In this document: positions 55,086-64,000 of the stretch, piece by piece
How positions within the stretch are numbered: position 1 is the stretch's first letter
How the letters are laid out: each line of letters begins with the position of its first letter
Origin: Marthasterias glacialis
Taxonomy: Eukaryota; Echinodermata; Asteroidea; Forcipulatida; Asteriidae
Assembly (NCBI GenBank): GCA_911728455.2
Contig: OU452222.1
Span: 26,712,923-26,776,922 of the forward strand
Direction: 5' to 3'
Length of the DNA stretch: 64,000 nt
Program-made: the position numbers and the translations under genes
The notes under the pieces: generated by a model
What the model saw: the letters and a program-made list of their open reading frames with translations, nothing else
What the model was told of the DNA's origin: nothing
Databases searched by the model: none

Positions 55086-58000
55086 GTTTAAGGAAATCCC
55101 TAGTTCATTACACGATTCAAACCATTCAGTTTTAATTTCCTTTTTCAGAAATTCTTGCGAGCAGAGAGGCGAAATCTGCAAAACTGTATACTGTGGGAAA
55201 AAGAGATTGGGGCTAACGTAGAAATTTAACATTTGTTCTGTTCTGAATTCTGTTCCCCCCCCCAAAAAAAAATGAATTTTGACCTCAAGAAGTTGCAGGT
55301 GCATTTCTCAAAATCAGATGCCTCATCATATTACATGTACTCCTTGTCATTTGGAATTTTAAATTACACACAATGTACCTTGACTAACCCCATTCATCAA
55401 TTCAGTGCCTACATGTACATGGGTACGAAGGTCAAGCCAAGGGTCAGCGTTGTGAAATGGAACAAAATCCAGCCCCAAAGCTCTCTTCAGTCTTTGGATT
55501 ATGAATTGAATTGAATTGCAACACACCGTGGAACAAAACCCCTTGCAACTACAACACACTACATAAGAAATCATATCAACAGGAACATGCAGCACCTGTT
55601 TTGGAATCTAACATTCATAATCAAAAAAATTCCAGTTTTCAAGCAGTACATAATAAACTAACCTATGAAAATTGAAAGAGGTGCTTTCAATTTTCAGAAC
55701 AGCGTATGATGTGTTTCTGAACCTAGAGACGCTTTGAGTTGCAGGTGTCCCTAGTGCATCATGCATACACATGTAGGACTTGTTAACCCTGCGTTAGAGA
55801 ATGACGAAGCAGTGACATGAGATTAGGCCAACCTTGCTGGCATTATGTTTAAAATCACGCCATATTTTGGCCCCCCCTTTTTTTTGAGAGAGACGAATAA
55901 TTTTCAACTACTCCAGGGATTTTCCAATGTTTTCAACATTTTTTTTTAGGTTCACAACGTACATCTTGCAGATAATTTTGATTAGAAAAAACCTTCAATC
56001 CATCTCTACATGGGGTACAATGTAATAATCTTGTCAGTAAAACTTCAATCTTTTAAAAAATGATGTCAACCAAAATACCAATATATGTATAAATTGCACA
56101 AAACACAATTTGGAATGCAGATTGCACACAGCAATAAATATTAACTTCCCCTCAACATAATTTGTACACACGCATTTTACAATAATCACATCAACATGTT
56201 GAGTGGGCTTTGAAAAACTAAGTACACTTTATACAGCAAGTATTGAGAGCCACTTTCTTGCAAACTGATGTACTCCCTAATATCATACATTTTGTTAGAC
56301 ACACAGTGCAAAGAAACAGTACGATTTATGAAGCAAATGTAGATTCAATTCTGTTATCATTCCAAAAACTTGGTTATTTAGGTTAATCCTTTCACGAACC
56401 ACAAACCATTCCCACAAGTTCCCTGGGTTGGATTTCACTAACCGCTATGATTCATCTTGAGATGGGTTAACATATTGCTATCGTAGTTTGTATTGTGACA
56501 TCACACTTTGCTTAGCATTTGTGTTTCAGATACACACCTTAAGAGCAAATTAGCTCTTTGTGAAATCGGCCCCGCAGTTCTTTTTTTTTTAAACATACTT
56601 CCCTTCCCAAGTATAATTGTGTATTGGCACTGGGTGACACATTGATTGCTTCATATCATGCACACTGAAAAATAATAATAAATTTAGACAGGTAAAAAAA
56701 AAAAAAAATCCTTTCAAGCACTCCGTATCATTGTCAGGGCTCGAATTTGGGGTTAAATTCCACAAGACCGCAGGGCTTGTAGCTTAAAATTTTGACCGGA
56801 CCAGAATTTATTTTACAAGACCAGAATTGTAATGAGAAAGGACTTTCTACCATGAAAACTGTTTTCATCTGAACAAGCACAAAGAGATTTGTCTCATTTG
56901 TCTTGTGGGTAAGCATATTTTTGATACTCAACAGAATTGAAAGATACTGATCAGATTCAAAGTCAACATTTCAAACATCATTTCTCATGCTTCTTTTTGT
57001 TTAAAGATATTACACAGTGAGGTACATTGTATTATGATTCAATTGAAAAACACAAGACCACCGGACTTGTCCAGTCATGAGTTTACTGGCCCAAGGCTAA
57101 AATCACCGGCCTCGGGCCTGCGGTCCAGTGTAAAATTCAAACCCTGATTGTCAATTCCTAAATCACTCTCTGCATATAACTTCGCTACAAGTCCCCTTGC
57201 TCCCAATTGGCAACATTTTTCTGTGATAACCCAATGTTTGTGTTTATGAGACTGAACCCAGATTATGCATGAACGACAAATGCCTGCTGAGTTCAAAAGT
57301 TATCAGTGAACAATTTGCAAGTTGGAATGCATCAATCTTTTTGCAGATCAATCATGTGAATCTCCTGACGAAAAATGCCACAAAGTGTTTTCAGTTCATC
57401 TGAAGTGTGACACAATCTGAAGCGTGACCCTACATTGTAGTTGCACTTACCCTCTTTAAATTTAAAGTTGGTGAGGGGGGGGGGGTTCTTAAAAATGCTT
57501 AAATTGCCAAGAGCTACAAACTATTCACAATAAAATTACTTTGACCAGTTGCAAAGAATTCCATGTTGCTGGCAAAAATAACTTGTTCCAAGTTGAGCAT
57601 AATTTTTGCATAATAAGGTAAGGAAAGTTCTACATACACTGTACATGTATACTAAAATTTAAATTAACTCTATATTATTTGCCTTTCAAAACATCTAAAA
57701 AAAAACAAACCCCAAAAACAAAAAAACACAACAAAAAAACCCGAATTAAACATATAAATAGGATTTACATCATGTACATGTCATTTTTATAAATAAAATT
57801 TCTCATGAAAAAATAAACCCATTGGTTGATTTTATCTATTAAGTCTGTGCTGTGATTTTATTTGTATAAACACAAATAAATTCATGTTTCATTGAAACTT
57901 TCCATGCCAACTTTGTAATAAACAATTTGACTGTATGAATAAAAAATTACAAAAAGAGAGATTTTTTTAAACGTACACAAAGTACAGACAAAACCATCTG

Positions 58001-58635
58001 TAGCAATAGAAGATTAACAAGTGAACATTATTCTGCATGCCTAGAAATGTAATTATTGTAAAGCTGTGTAATTTGCTCTAAAAAAAAAAAAAAAAAATAC
58101 AAATCTGAAATGTGATACATCAGTAGCAGGTTTTTATCCAAAACAACAAAGAATGAGTCTTGACGTAAAAAAAAAAAAAAAAAAAATCTTGCCCTTCTTT
58201 TCCATCTTCAGAGAAACATTTTTGACGGCTTCCTCAAGTGACGCAAAGACAAAGGCCGAAACTGACGTACAGGAAACCTGCTTGAGCTATTTCTGTCGTT
58301 CCTGTTCTGTTTCTTTTCTGGGAAAGAAAGGCCGATAGGTAACAAGACTCAATTTGATCAAAACCATTATGCCTCAATTCTTTGAATAATGAAAGCAGTA
58401 CCATAATGTATGCTGTGCAAGACTGCCGAGTAAACGTTTCATCAGAAATAATGTGCTGTTTGTTTGATGTTGAAAGGTGTACCCTTTTCAATGATAGGTC
58501 TAAAATAAATGTCAAATCCCTCAGATATTTTGAATAATTTTCGAGTTCATTACAGAACTTAAAATGCTTACAATAATATACATGTAGGTCTGTTTTCAAT
58601 TGTGCTTTTTGAGGATAGTGTACTTCAGCTGTAAA
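55086..58635. other. Gene-free, AT-rich region
   Basis: No exon is supported. A diverged TTGGATTTCAC...GTGAAATCGGCCC element lies at 56427-56573, a G-run at 57474-57484, and A-runs at 58081-58097 and 58168-58186. The minus-strand gene at 63 kb is transcribed towards this region, so part of it could be an extended 3'UTR. Confidence 0.4.
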
Positions 58636-59001
58636 TTAAAGCCACAGCTCTACATTGGTAAAGTGTCTGTAAATGCTTCCATTCTTCGCACAAATCAAGA
58701 TTATGTAATCAAAACAAACTATGAACATTTCAACTCATTTCGTTGTTTCATTTGCGAGAAAACGGTAAAAATGCATCCTGCATATATGTGTACGCATTCT
58801 TAGGCAGAGTTTTGTCTCCTATGAGACGAAAATTAACTTTGAATCTTATTATTTTATTTCTTATTCACAAACGATAACACTTCAGGCAAAAATGATTTCA
58901 AGGAAAGTTTTCTACCATCCTTATCTTTATACCATGTCAGATATATGTAAATCTGAGAACATTTGTTTTTCTTTCTTACCAATGTTGAGCTGGGGCTTTA
59001 A
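58636..59001. repeat. MITE family A (copy 5)
   Basis: Ends TTAAAGCCACAGCTCTACAT and CCAATGTTGAGCTGGGGCTT. The central palindrome is eroded (TTTTGTCTCCTATGAGACGAAAA). Same orientation as the copy at 21615. Subterminal CAAACTATGAACATTTCAAC corresponds to the conserved motif but is mutated. Confidence 0.85.
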
Positions 59002-59803
59002 AGCAAATGCATTAAGGCCTGTAGATATACATGATGGCCACAGGCTCTGTTGCCCTGGTTTTGGGTTTTGGTAACCCTTCAAAATTTCCCCCCAGTTTCC
59101 AATCCAAGTGTCCTTTGCAAAAAGATAGATTCCAGGCCGGTGCATTACTTGTAAAATTATAATAAACGGCAGGCATACAATCTGGATATTCTACATGAAG
59201 GTCAATAATATAACATGTTTAAATGATAACATACTGGAATAGAGAGCTCTAGTCTTATTTTCATGCTGTACACATAATTTAGTGCAAGTTGTGAGTTCTA
59301 AAGTCGCAGAATTCCTTTCCTGCCTTCAAGACAAAGTTGTTTACAATATCTGTGAAATGGTCGCAATTAAAAATGTTTAAAATATGTAATTTATTCCAAA
59401 CCGTTACCCGCCCAATTCCCACTCAATCAATGACTATAACTGAGCTAAGTTCCATAACAATGTTAAGCAGTGAAAATTGCTAACTGATTTTACACAATGT
59501 ACTTATTATTAAGCAAAAATTAGTGTGGCACCAGACAAAAGAGACGTACAGTACATGTACATGTACTATGTAAATCACAAGGCACTCTAGCTGGTAGCCT
59601 GTTTCTGCTAAGCAAGATCTGTAGGTGCTAAGCTGTGTGCTAAGCAATGTCATCAAACTAGGCTGGGGTCCTTACTGCATAAAGCTACTTAGCAAAAGAA
59701 AGTAATGGGGTACCAGTCACAAACAGTATCGCAAGGTAATTTGGCTGATGACCGCAAAACATTTAATTTTACTTTTTTACTTTAGCAGTCTATAGCATTG
59801 CCC
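59002..59803. other. No gene seen
   Basis: Frames at 58892-59145 are artefacts of the adjoining MITE. Short GCTTAGCA..TGCTAAGCA segments at 59600-59650 belong to the GGGCCCAATTTCAT repeat group. Confidence 0.35.
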
Positions 59804-59997
59804 AGGGCCCAATTTCATAAAAACTGTTAAGCACAATTTTTTGTGTTAGTAGCCCAGGCTAGCATAAACAGGTTACCGGCCAAAACGCAGTGTAATTTTT
59901 TAAAAACTACTTGTGACTGGTTCCCTTTATTTTTTTGCTTAGCAGATAAATTTGCTAAGCACCATTTTCTGCTTAACAGCTTTATGAAATTGGCCCC
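59804..59997. repeat. GGGCCCAATTTCAT MITE (copy 2)
   Basis: AGGGCCCAATTTCATAAAAA on the left and AGCTTTATGAAATTGGCCCC on the right. Inside are GTTACCGGCCAAAACGCAG and TTTGCTTAGCAGATAAATTTGC. Confidence 0.88.
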
Positions 59998-60498
59998 TTT
60001 CACTCAAGGTTCAATACAACATTGATTACTCGTTTACAAAAAACATTAATAAATTATTACTGAAAAACAACAATCTTAATAAAAAGTTGGTTAGGGCACC
60101 AATAGTCCTGAGTCCCACACTGACCTTTAACCCCGTGTAAAGCTGTACATATATACCTGTATGTTCGAACCAATGTAACCACAGCGAGGCTGGAAGGGAT
60201 ATACTTCAACCCCCCTTTTTTTTGTATAATGGAAAATAGTATTGAAGATTGCTGTTGCATACATGGAACACGACCGACAGTCTTTCATGTCAAGTATTGT
60301 AATTCCATTCAGAGAAAGTAGTGTATAAAAAGTACGCATTTTTTAAGATTATTTTTTTCCTGTACAAATTGCAAAATACTAAATATAGGAAGACCGAAAG
60401 CAATTCAACCTCTGTCATGTTGCAATAATTGCAGCAATAATTGTTTGTTTGCATACTTAACTGGAATCATACTTGACAGGTTATATAACAGACCTTGT
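59998..60498. other. No gene seen
   Basis: AT-rich non-coding sequence. Confidence 0.35.
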
Positions 60499-60898
60499 TT
60501 TAAAGGCATTGCATACGTTTGGTGATGACTCCGAAAATTTATGGCAATAAAAACTTACTTGGTAAGAAGTACAGCAGCTCTGGACAGTATAATGCATTTT
60601 GAGAAACTTTTTTCACTTTGAAGTACTGCGGTTATGGAAAAATATATCAGTTTTCATCCCCAAAGATTTGAATCTGAGAAGCGTTATGGCCGTAACGCTT
60701 CTCAGAATGTGTATTCCAATGACGGATACTTCTTCATCGTGAACACAACCTCTCCAGATTTTTGGCAATATCTCAAAAACGCTGCCACCATTTGAAATGA
60801 AATTTTCACAGGTTAGTTTTATGGTATATATCTACAATTAGATAGGTTTAAAACAGACACTAGGCTCCAACTACCAAACGTATGCATCTCCTTTAAAA
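60499..60898. repeat. MITE family E: TTTTAAAGGCATTGCATACG ends, central GAAGCGTTATGG palindrome
   Basis: The left end GGCATTGCATACGTTTGGT and right end ACCAAACGTATGCATCTCC are inverted. The centre at 60673-60706 is a 34-bp palindrome with one central mismatch (TCTGAGAAGCGTTATGG paired with CCGTAACGCTTCTCAGA). Subterminal TTTTCACAGGTTAGTTTTAT is nearly identical to family A's motif. Confidence 0.88.
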
Positions 60899-61357
60899 TC
60901 AATCTTCATTCTCCTGAATGAATTCCAACCTCTGACATTTTGTGTGTGTTTTTGTTTTCGTGGAAGGTGATTACCAGCTTTAACACCCAATAAATTTTAC
61001 ATGAAAAGTTTGTGAGGACTTCCATCCAATTAAGCTTTCTGTTTTTAATTTGTTACTTTTGACTCTACCACCCAATGCAATTACCATTCAACAGAAATAT
61101 TTCAGTATTTTGCAATTTTTTAAATACCTTTCTTAGAATGCTTTGTAATTTCAATTATTTATCAATAGATGTTTTTAAAGGATTTGTATTCGGCAAAAAA
61201 TAAAAAAAACCAACAGAGGCAGAAAGGCTACCTGCCTGGAATGCGAGGGCAAGGCTATTTATAGTTCGCAAACATGGCTCCTTTTAGTGACAAGACTATA
61301 ATAGTCTATAATAGCATATTGAAGGGGCACCAAGGCCAAAAGTGCCAAGGGTCTGTA
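60899..61357. other. No gene seen
   Basis: AT-rich non-coding sequence, possibly 3' flank of the MDM2-like gene. Confidence 0.35.
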
Positions 61358-61574
61358 GGGCCATGTCACACAGGGCAATTTTTTACTGGCAACTTGGAGG
61401 CAACCAACTGCACCGCATGCAAAAGAAACACTGTGGTGGCACAGGAGTTATTTTTCGAACACTGTCTTACAATCCTCAAGAAAATCAGGTGAAAATTGAA
61501 ATGTGAATGCCTTTTATCTTCTTGGAGATTGCCTGGAACTGGTTGCCTGTAAATTGCCCTGTGTGACGTGGCCC
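61358..61574. repeat. GGGCCATGTCACACAGGGC MITE with TA target duplication
   Basis: GGGCCATGTCACACAGGGCA and TGCCCTGTGTGACGTGGCCC are inverted. TA occurs on both sides (61356-61357 and 61575-61576), consistent with Tc1/mariner- or PIF-type insertion. A decayed relative is at 38300-38490. Confidence 0.88.
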
Positions 61575-61582
61575 TAATGCCA

Positions 61583-61873
61583 GGCCCTAATTTCATAAAG
61601 CTGGTAAGCAGATGTTTTCTGCTTAAAGAGCGGCCATTAGCAGAATGTCTACGCCATAAACACTGCTTACCACAAGCAAAGCAAAAGGCATGCTAGATTG
61701 CTGGCAGTTCTTGTATGCAGAATGAGTGACTCATCAATGCAATCCATTCTAACATGCAAATGCTGTCAAATCTTCACAATCGTTTATAAAATACACTTTT
61801 GCTCACTGAAGTTTTTTTTCCTGCAAAGCATAAGAATTTGCTTACCAGTAAACAGTTTTATAAAATTGGGCCC
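61583..61873. repeat. GGGCCCAATTTCAT MITE (copy 3)
   Basis: GGCCCTAATTTCATAAAGCT to TTTTATAAAATTGGGCCC, with TGCTTACCA motifs inside. It is longer than the other copies, suggesting an internal insertion. Confidence 0.75.
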
Positions 61874-62032
61874 TGCTCCCATCCTCATTGGTGAAGCAAA
61901 ACTTCTAACAGCGATTAGTACCCTTACCAACTTCATATCTTGAAGTAATATTTGGAGTTACTCCACATGCATTATTTTACTAGGAACCAGACTAAATCCA
62001 CCAGAATCCAATAGCGTCATGGTAACTAATAC

Positions 62033-62422
62033 CTGGGCACAATTTCATAGAACTGCTTTTAAGCACAAAAAATAGCCAAGCACAACAAACTTATGGTTAC
62101 CTGAAAAAGGTAACCAGCTAAAGTACCATGTCACATGTACCATCTTTGACTGGTTTCCTGTTTATTTTGGCTTAGCAGAAAATGGTTCAGCAATCTATTC
62201 TGCTTGAGCAACTTCATAAAATTGGACTCAGCTGGACAGTGTCATAAACAGCTTGCCCAAGCAAAAACTTCGGACAATTTTGCCGACATGAAAAAAGGTT
62301 ACCAGACAAAATATCATGTCTTGCGCGCTGTTCATGAATGGTTTCTAAGAAGAATGGTTTTCTTAAGAAGAAATTTGTCACACAAAATTTTCGGCTCAAG
62401 TAGCTTTATGAAAATGGGCCCT
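62033..62422. repeat. Two adjoining GGGCCCAATTTCAT-type MITEs sharing a boundary
   Basis: The first spans 62033-62229 (GGGCACAATTTCATAGAACT ... TTCATAAAATTGGACTCA). The second spans 62215-62422 (ATAAAATTGGACTCAGC ... TAGCTTTATGAAAATGGGCC). They overlap at the 62215-62229 end, as if one inserted at or recombined with the terminus of the other. Confidence 0.65.
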
Positions 62423-63064
62423 TAAGTTTCGTACTACCAGAAACCATCACAGTGTTATAATGCCAGGCATCATGTAACCATGTAAATCAATTACCGAGCC
62501 CGAAAAGAAAAGACAATTCAAGAAAATATATGCTATTTGATTTTGATGGATTTTGGAGCAAGAAATATACCAATGTTGTCCCCTCCTTTTATAAGTTCAG
62601 AGTTTGTAAATTCACACATTTCCATCTTTGCCAGACAGCTTTTTTAAACACTTCAATTGGTAATAACTGAAAAATATGGGACCCAAAAATATATATTGCA
62701 TATTGTGTAACTCTCCAATTTTTCTATGGTGGTACTATGTACACATATTGCATAAAATGGTAACTGAGGCCAAATTAAAAATTGAAAGTTGTGATCACCC
62801 TTTTGTTGTCATAAGGCAAGATTTGTTTCCTTCTCCCTTTTTCCATGAATGACAAAAAAACAATCTCTGATTGCAATCTTGGCTTGGGGAAAATTGCCAG
62901 CCGATTTTCAATTATGAACTTTTTGACTTCATGGTTTACACAGGCGGGAGAATGATGTGAACTAAGTCAAAAACATCTCTCGTCATAATGTGAAGACAAA
63001 TCATGTTTGGGCTCGGCAAAGGTGATCACTTGACAGTTTTTCTTCTGTTTTTTTTTAAAGTGGC
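62423..63064 (-). other. Probable 3'UTR of the MDM2-like gene
   Basis: Lies immediately downstream of the stop codon on the minus strand and contains no exon. Several TTTATT/TTTAAT motifs could act as reversed poly-A signals, but none can be singled out. Confidence 0.4.
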
Positions 63065-64000
63065 CTACAGTAGAAAGTTTTTGATGACTGCCTGTATGGA
63101 TCTCCGGCACACAGGGCACGGCTTCCCTCGGTGGTGAAGCTTCTTGGCGCAGGGATAGCAACAGACTTGATGTCCAGTGCGCCCATGAATGATGCTTGCT
63201 GTCTTCGGTCGGCTATAACAAATAATGCACAAGTCATTGTAGTGTTTCGTGACGATGCTGGTACTTTGAGATGATGAAGGGCCTGCTCCTGGGTCACTCT
63301 TCCCTGCCAGTGAAGAAAGATGCGGCCCGAGCCCAACTTGAAGAACAGAAGTATCGCTGAACTGAAACTTTTTCGGCAGACTCGAGGAGCTTTCTCTCTG
63401 CTTAAGGAGATTGGATCCTGACGCTGACCGATGTCTTTTTCTTGACTGCCACCTTGGTGAATTCACAGTTTCGTCATGACCTAATTGAGATGTTCTCTCA
63501 AGAGGAGTCTCAAGAACCACAGTGCTCTCTTGGGTCAAACCTATCCCCGAATCTTCTCGCATCCGACTCTGAGATGGCTTCAGATCTTGTTGGACCGAAT
63601 CCAATGCCTCATCATCACGTTGCAAGTGCATCCGTTTCCATGGTTGTGAATCACTGGACATGATAATCGTATCTTGTGAGTCATCTTCTTGTTCCTCGCT
63701 GCTGCTCTGTTTACGTTTATTTGACCTTTGAACGTCTTGGTTACTTTTTATACCTGTCCCAGCCTCGTCTTCGTCACTTGTCTTTCCGTCAGGCATGTCA
63801 GGAATCATACTATCAGGGAAATCCCTTAGAGTCCTGGGCTGCGTTGTGCTAAGTTCACTGGTCATATGGTTGGTCTGTGGTTGAACTTCTGGGAAAACAA
63901 TAGAAATTGGTCGACTTTCATTTGAACAGCCATCAGTTGCAAAATGACCGGTCGTTTGCGTTTGGTACCAGAGAGACGGTGGGTCGACATTGCCAGCTGG
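63065..64000 (-). CDS. MDM2: MDM2-type RING E3 ubiquitin ligase, last exon (partial)
   Basis: The minus-strand frame is open from the window edge to TAG at 63065-63067. The final 54 residues form the MDM2/MDM4 RING: CIICYSRPKTASIIHGRTGH, then QVCCYPCAKKLHHRGKPCPVC, with C-x2-C, H, H, C-x2-C and C-x2-C in MDM2 spacing. The short aromatic/aliphatic tail (IKNFLL) is where MDM2 has a tail needed for dimer activity. Upstream is a Ser/Asp/Glu/Lys-rich linker with basic, NLS-like NKRKQ and SRKRHR. MDM2 ubiquitinates p53 and limits its activity. No RanBP2 zinc finger or p53-binding (SWIB) domain is in this part; they should be upstream, beyond the window. A strong acceptor (TTGTTTTCCCAG, just right of 63890) means the exon may begin at about 63890, with the frame beyond it intronic. 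Choosing between MDM2 and MDM4 is not possible from the RING alone. Confidence 0.9.
   Translation of the reverse strand, partial: PAGNVDPPSLWYQTQTTGHFATDGCSNESRPISIVFPEVQPQTNHMTSELSTTQPRTLRDFPDSMIPDMPDGKTSDEDEAGTGIKSNQDVQRSNKRKQSSSEEQEDDSQDTIIMSSDSQPWKRMHLQRDDEALDSVQQDLKPSQSRMREDSGIGLTQESTVVLETPLERTSQLGHDETVNSPRWQSRKRHRSASGSNLLKQRESSSSLPKKFQFSDTSVLQVGLGPHLSSLAGKSDPGAGPSSSQSTSIVTKHYNDLCIICYSRPKTASIIHGRTGHQVCCYPCAKKLHHRGKPCPVCRRSIQAVIKNFLL

Noticed and set aside
58234-58599. 121-codon minus-strand frame between A-runs
   Set aside because: No domain or exon borders; probably chance in AT-rich DNA.

Overview
The window is eukaryotic and most likely from an invertebrate deuterostome. An echinoderm is my best guess, at moderate confidence. 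The evidence is spliced exons with GT-AG borders, animal gene families (a peroxisomal enoyl-CoA isomerase ECI2, the oligosaccharyltransferase subunit DAD1, an MDM2-type RING E3 ligase), tRNA-Leu(CAA)-headed SINEs, and dense short palindromic (MITE-like) repeats. There are no bacterial operons, CRISPR arrays or ribosome binding sites. Genes are sparse and most of the window is intergenic or intronic repeat-rich DNA.

Layout: (1) 1.3-2.2 kb, plus strand: the last two coding exons of ECI2, ending in the peroxisomal signal SKL, with a SINE in the intron between them. (2) 2.2-29.8 kb: essentially gene-free apart from one possible signal-peptide exon at 6.6-6.76 kb. It holds hairpins, a 33-bp minisatellite of about 0.7 kb (13.7-14.4 kb), several MITE families and a decayed LINE 3' end. 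(3) 29.88-34.51 kb, plus strand: a complete two-exon type II membrane glycosyltransferase of family GT47 (513 aa). It resembles the plant MUR3-like branch more than animal EXT proteins. A MITE with a 9-bp target duplication is nested in another repeat within its intron. (4) 34.5-44.6 kb: repeats, including a foldback element of about 0.93 kb with 284-bp arms (41.7-42.6 kb). (5) 44.69-44.90 kb, minus strand: first coding exon of DAD1; its remaining exons were not found. (6) 47.18-50.85 kb, minus strand: a five-exon gene I could reassemble in phase into a 294-residue protein. It has a Cys...His...Asn arrangement like the C39-type papain-fold peptidases and I do not recognise it as a named gene. 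(7) 51-63 kb: gene-free, with several MITE families; the distal part may be 3'UTR of the next gene. (8) 63.07-64.0 kb, minus strand: the last exon of an MDM2 homologue with an intact C-terminal RING, running off the window edge.

The genes are unrelated housekeeping or regulatory loci (fatty-acid oxidation, N-glycosylation, Golgi glycan synthesis, p53 control). Nothing suggests they form one system. The best candidates for something undescribed are the C39-like protein, the MUR3-like animal glycosyltransferase, and a set of MITE families that differ at their ends and centres but share a subterminal motif.
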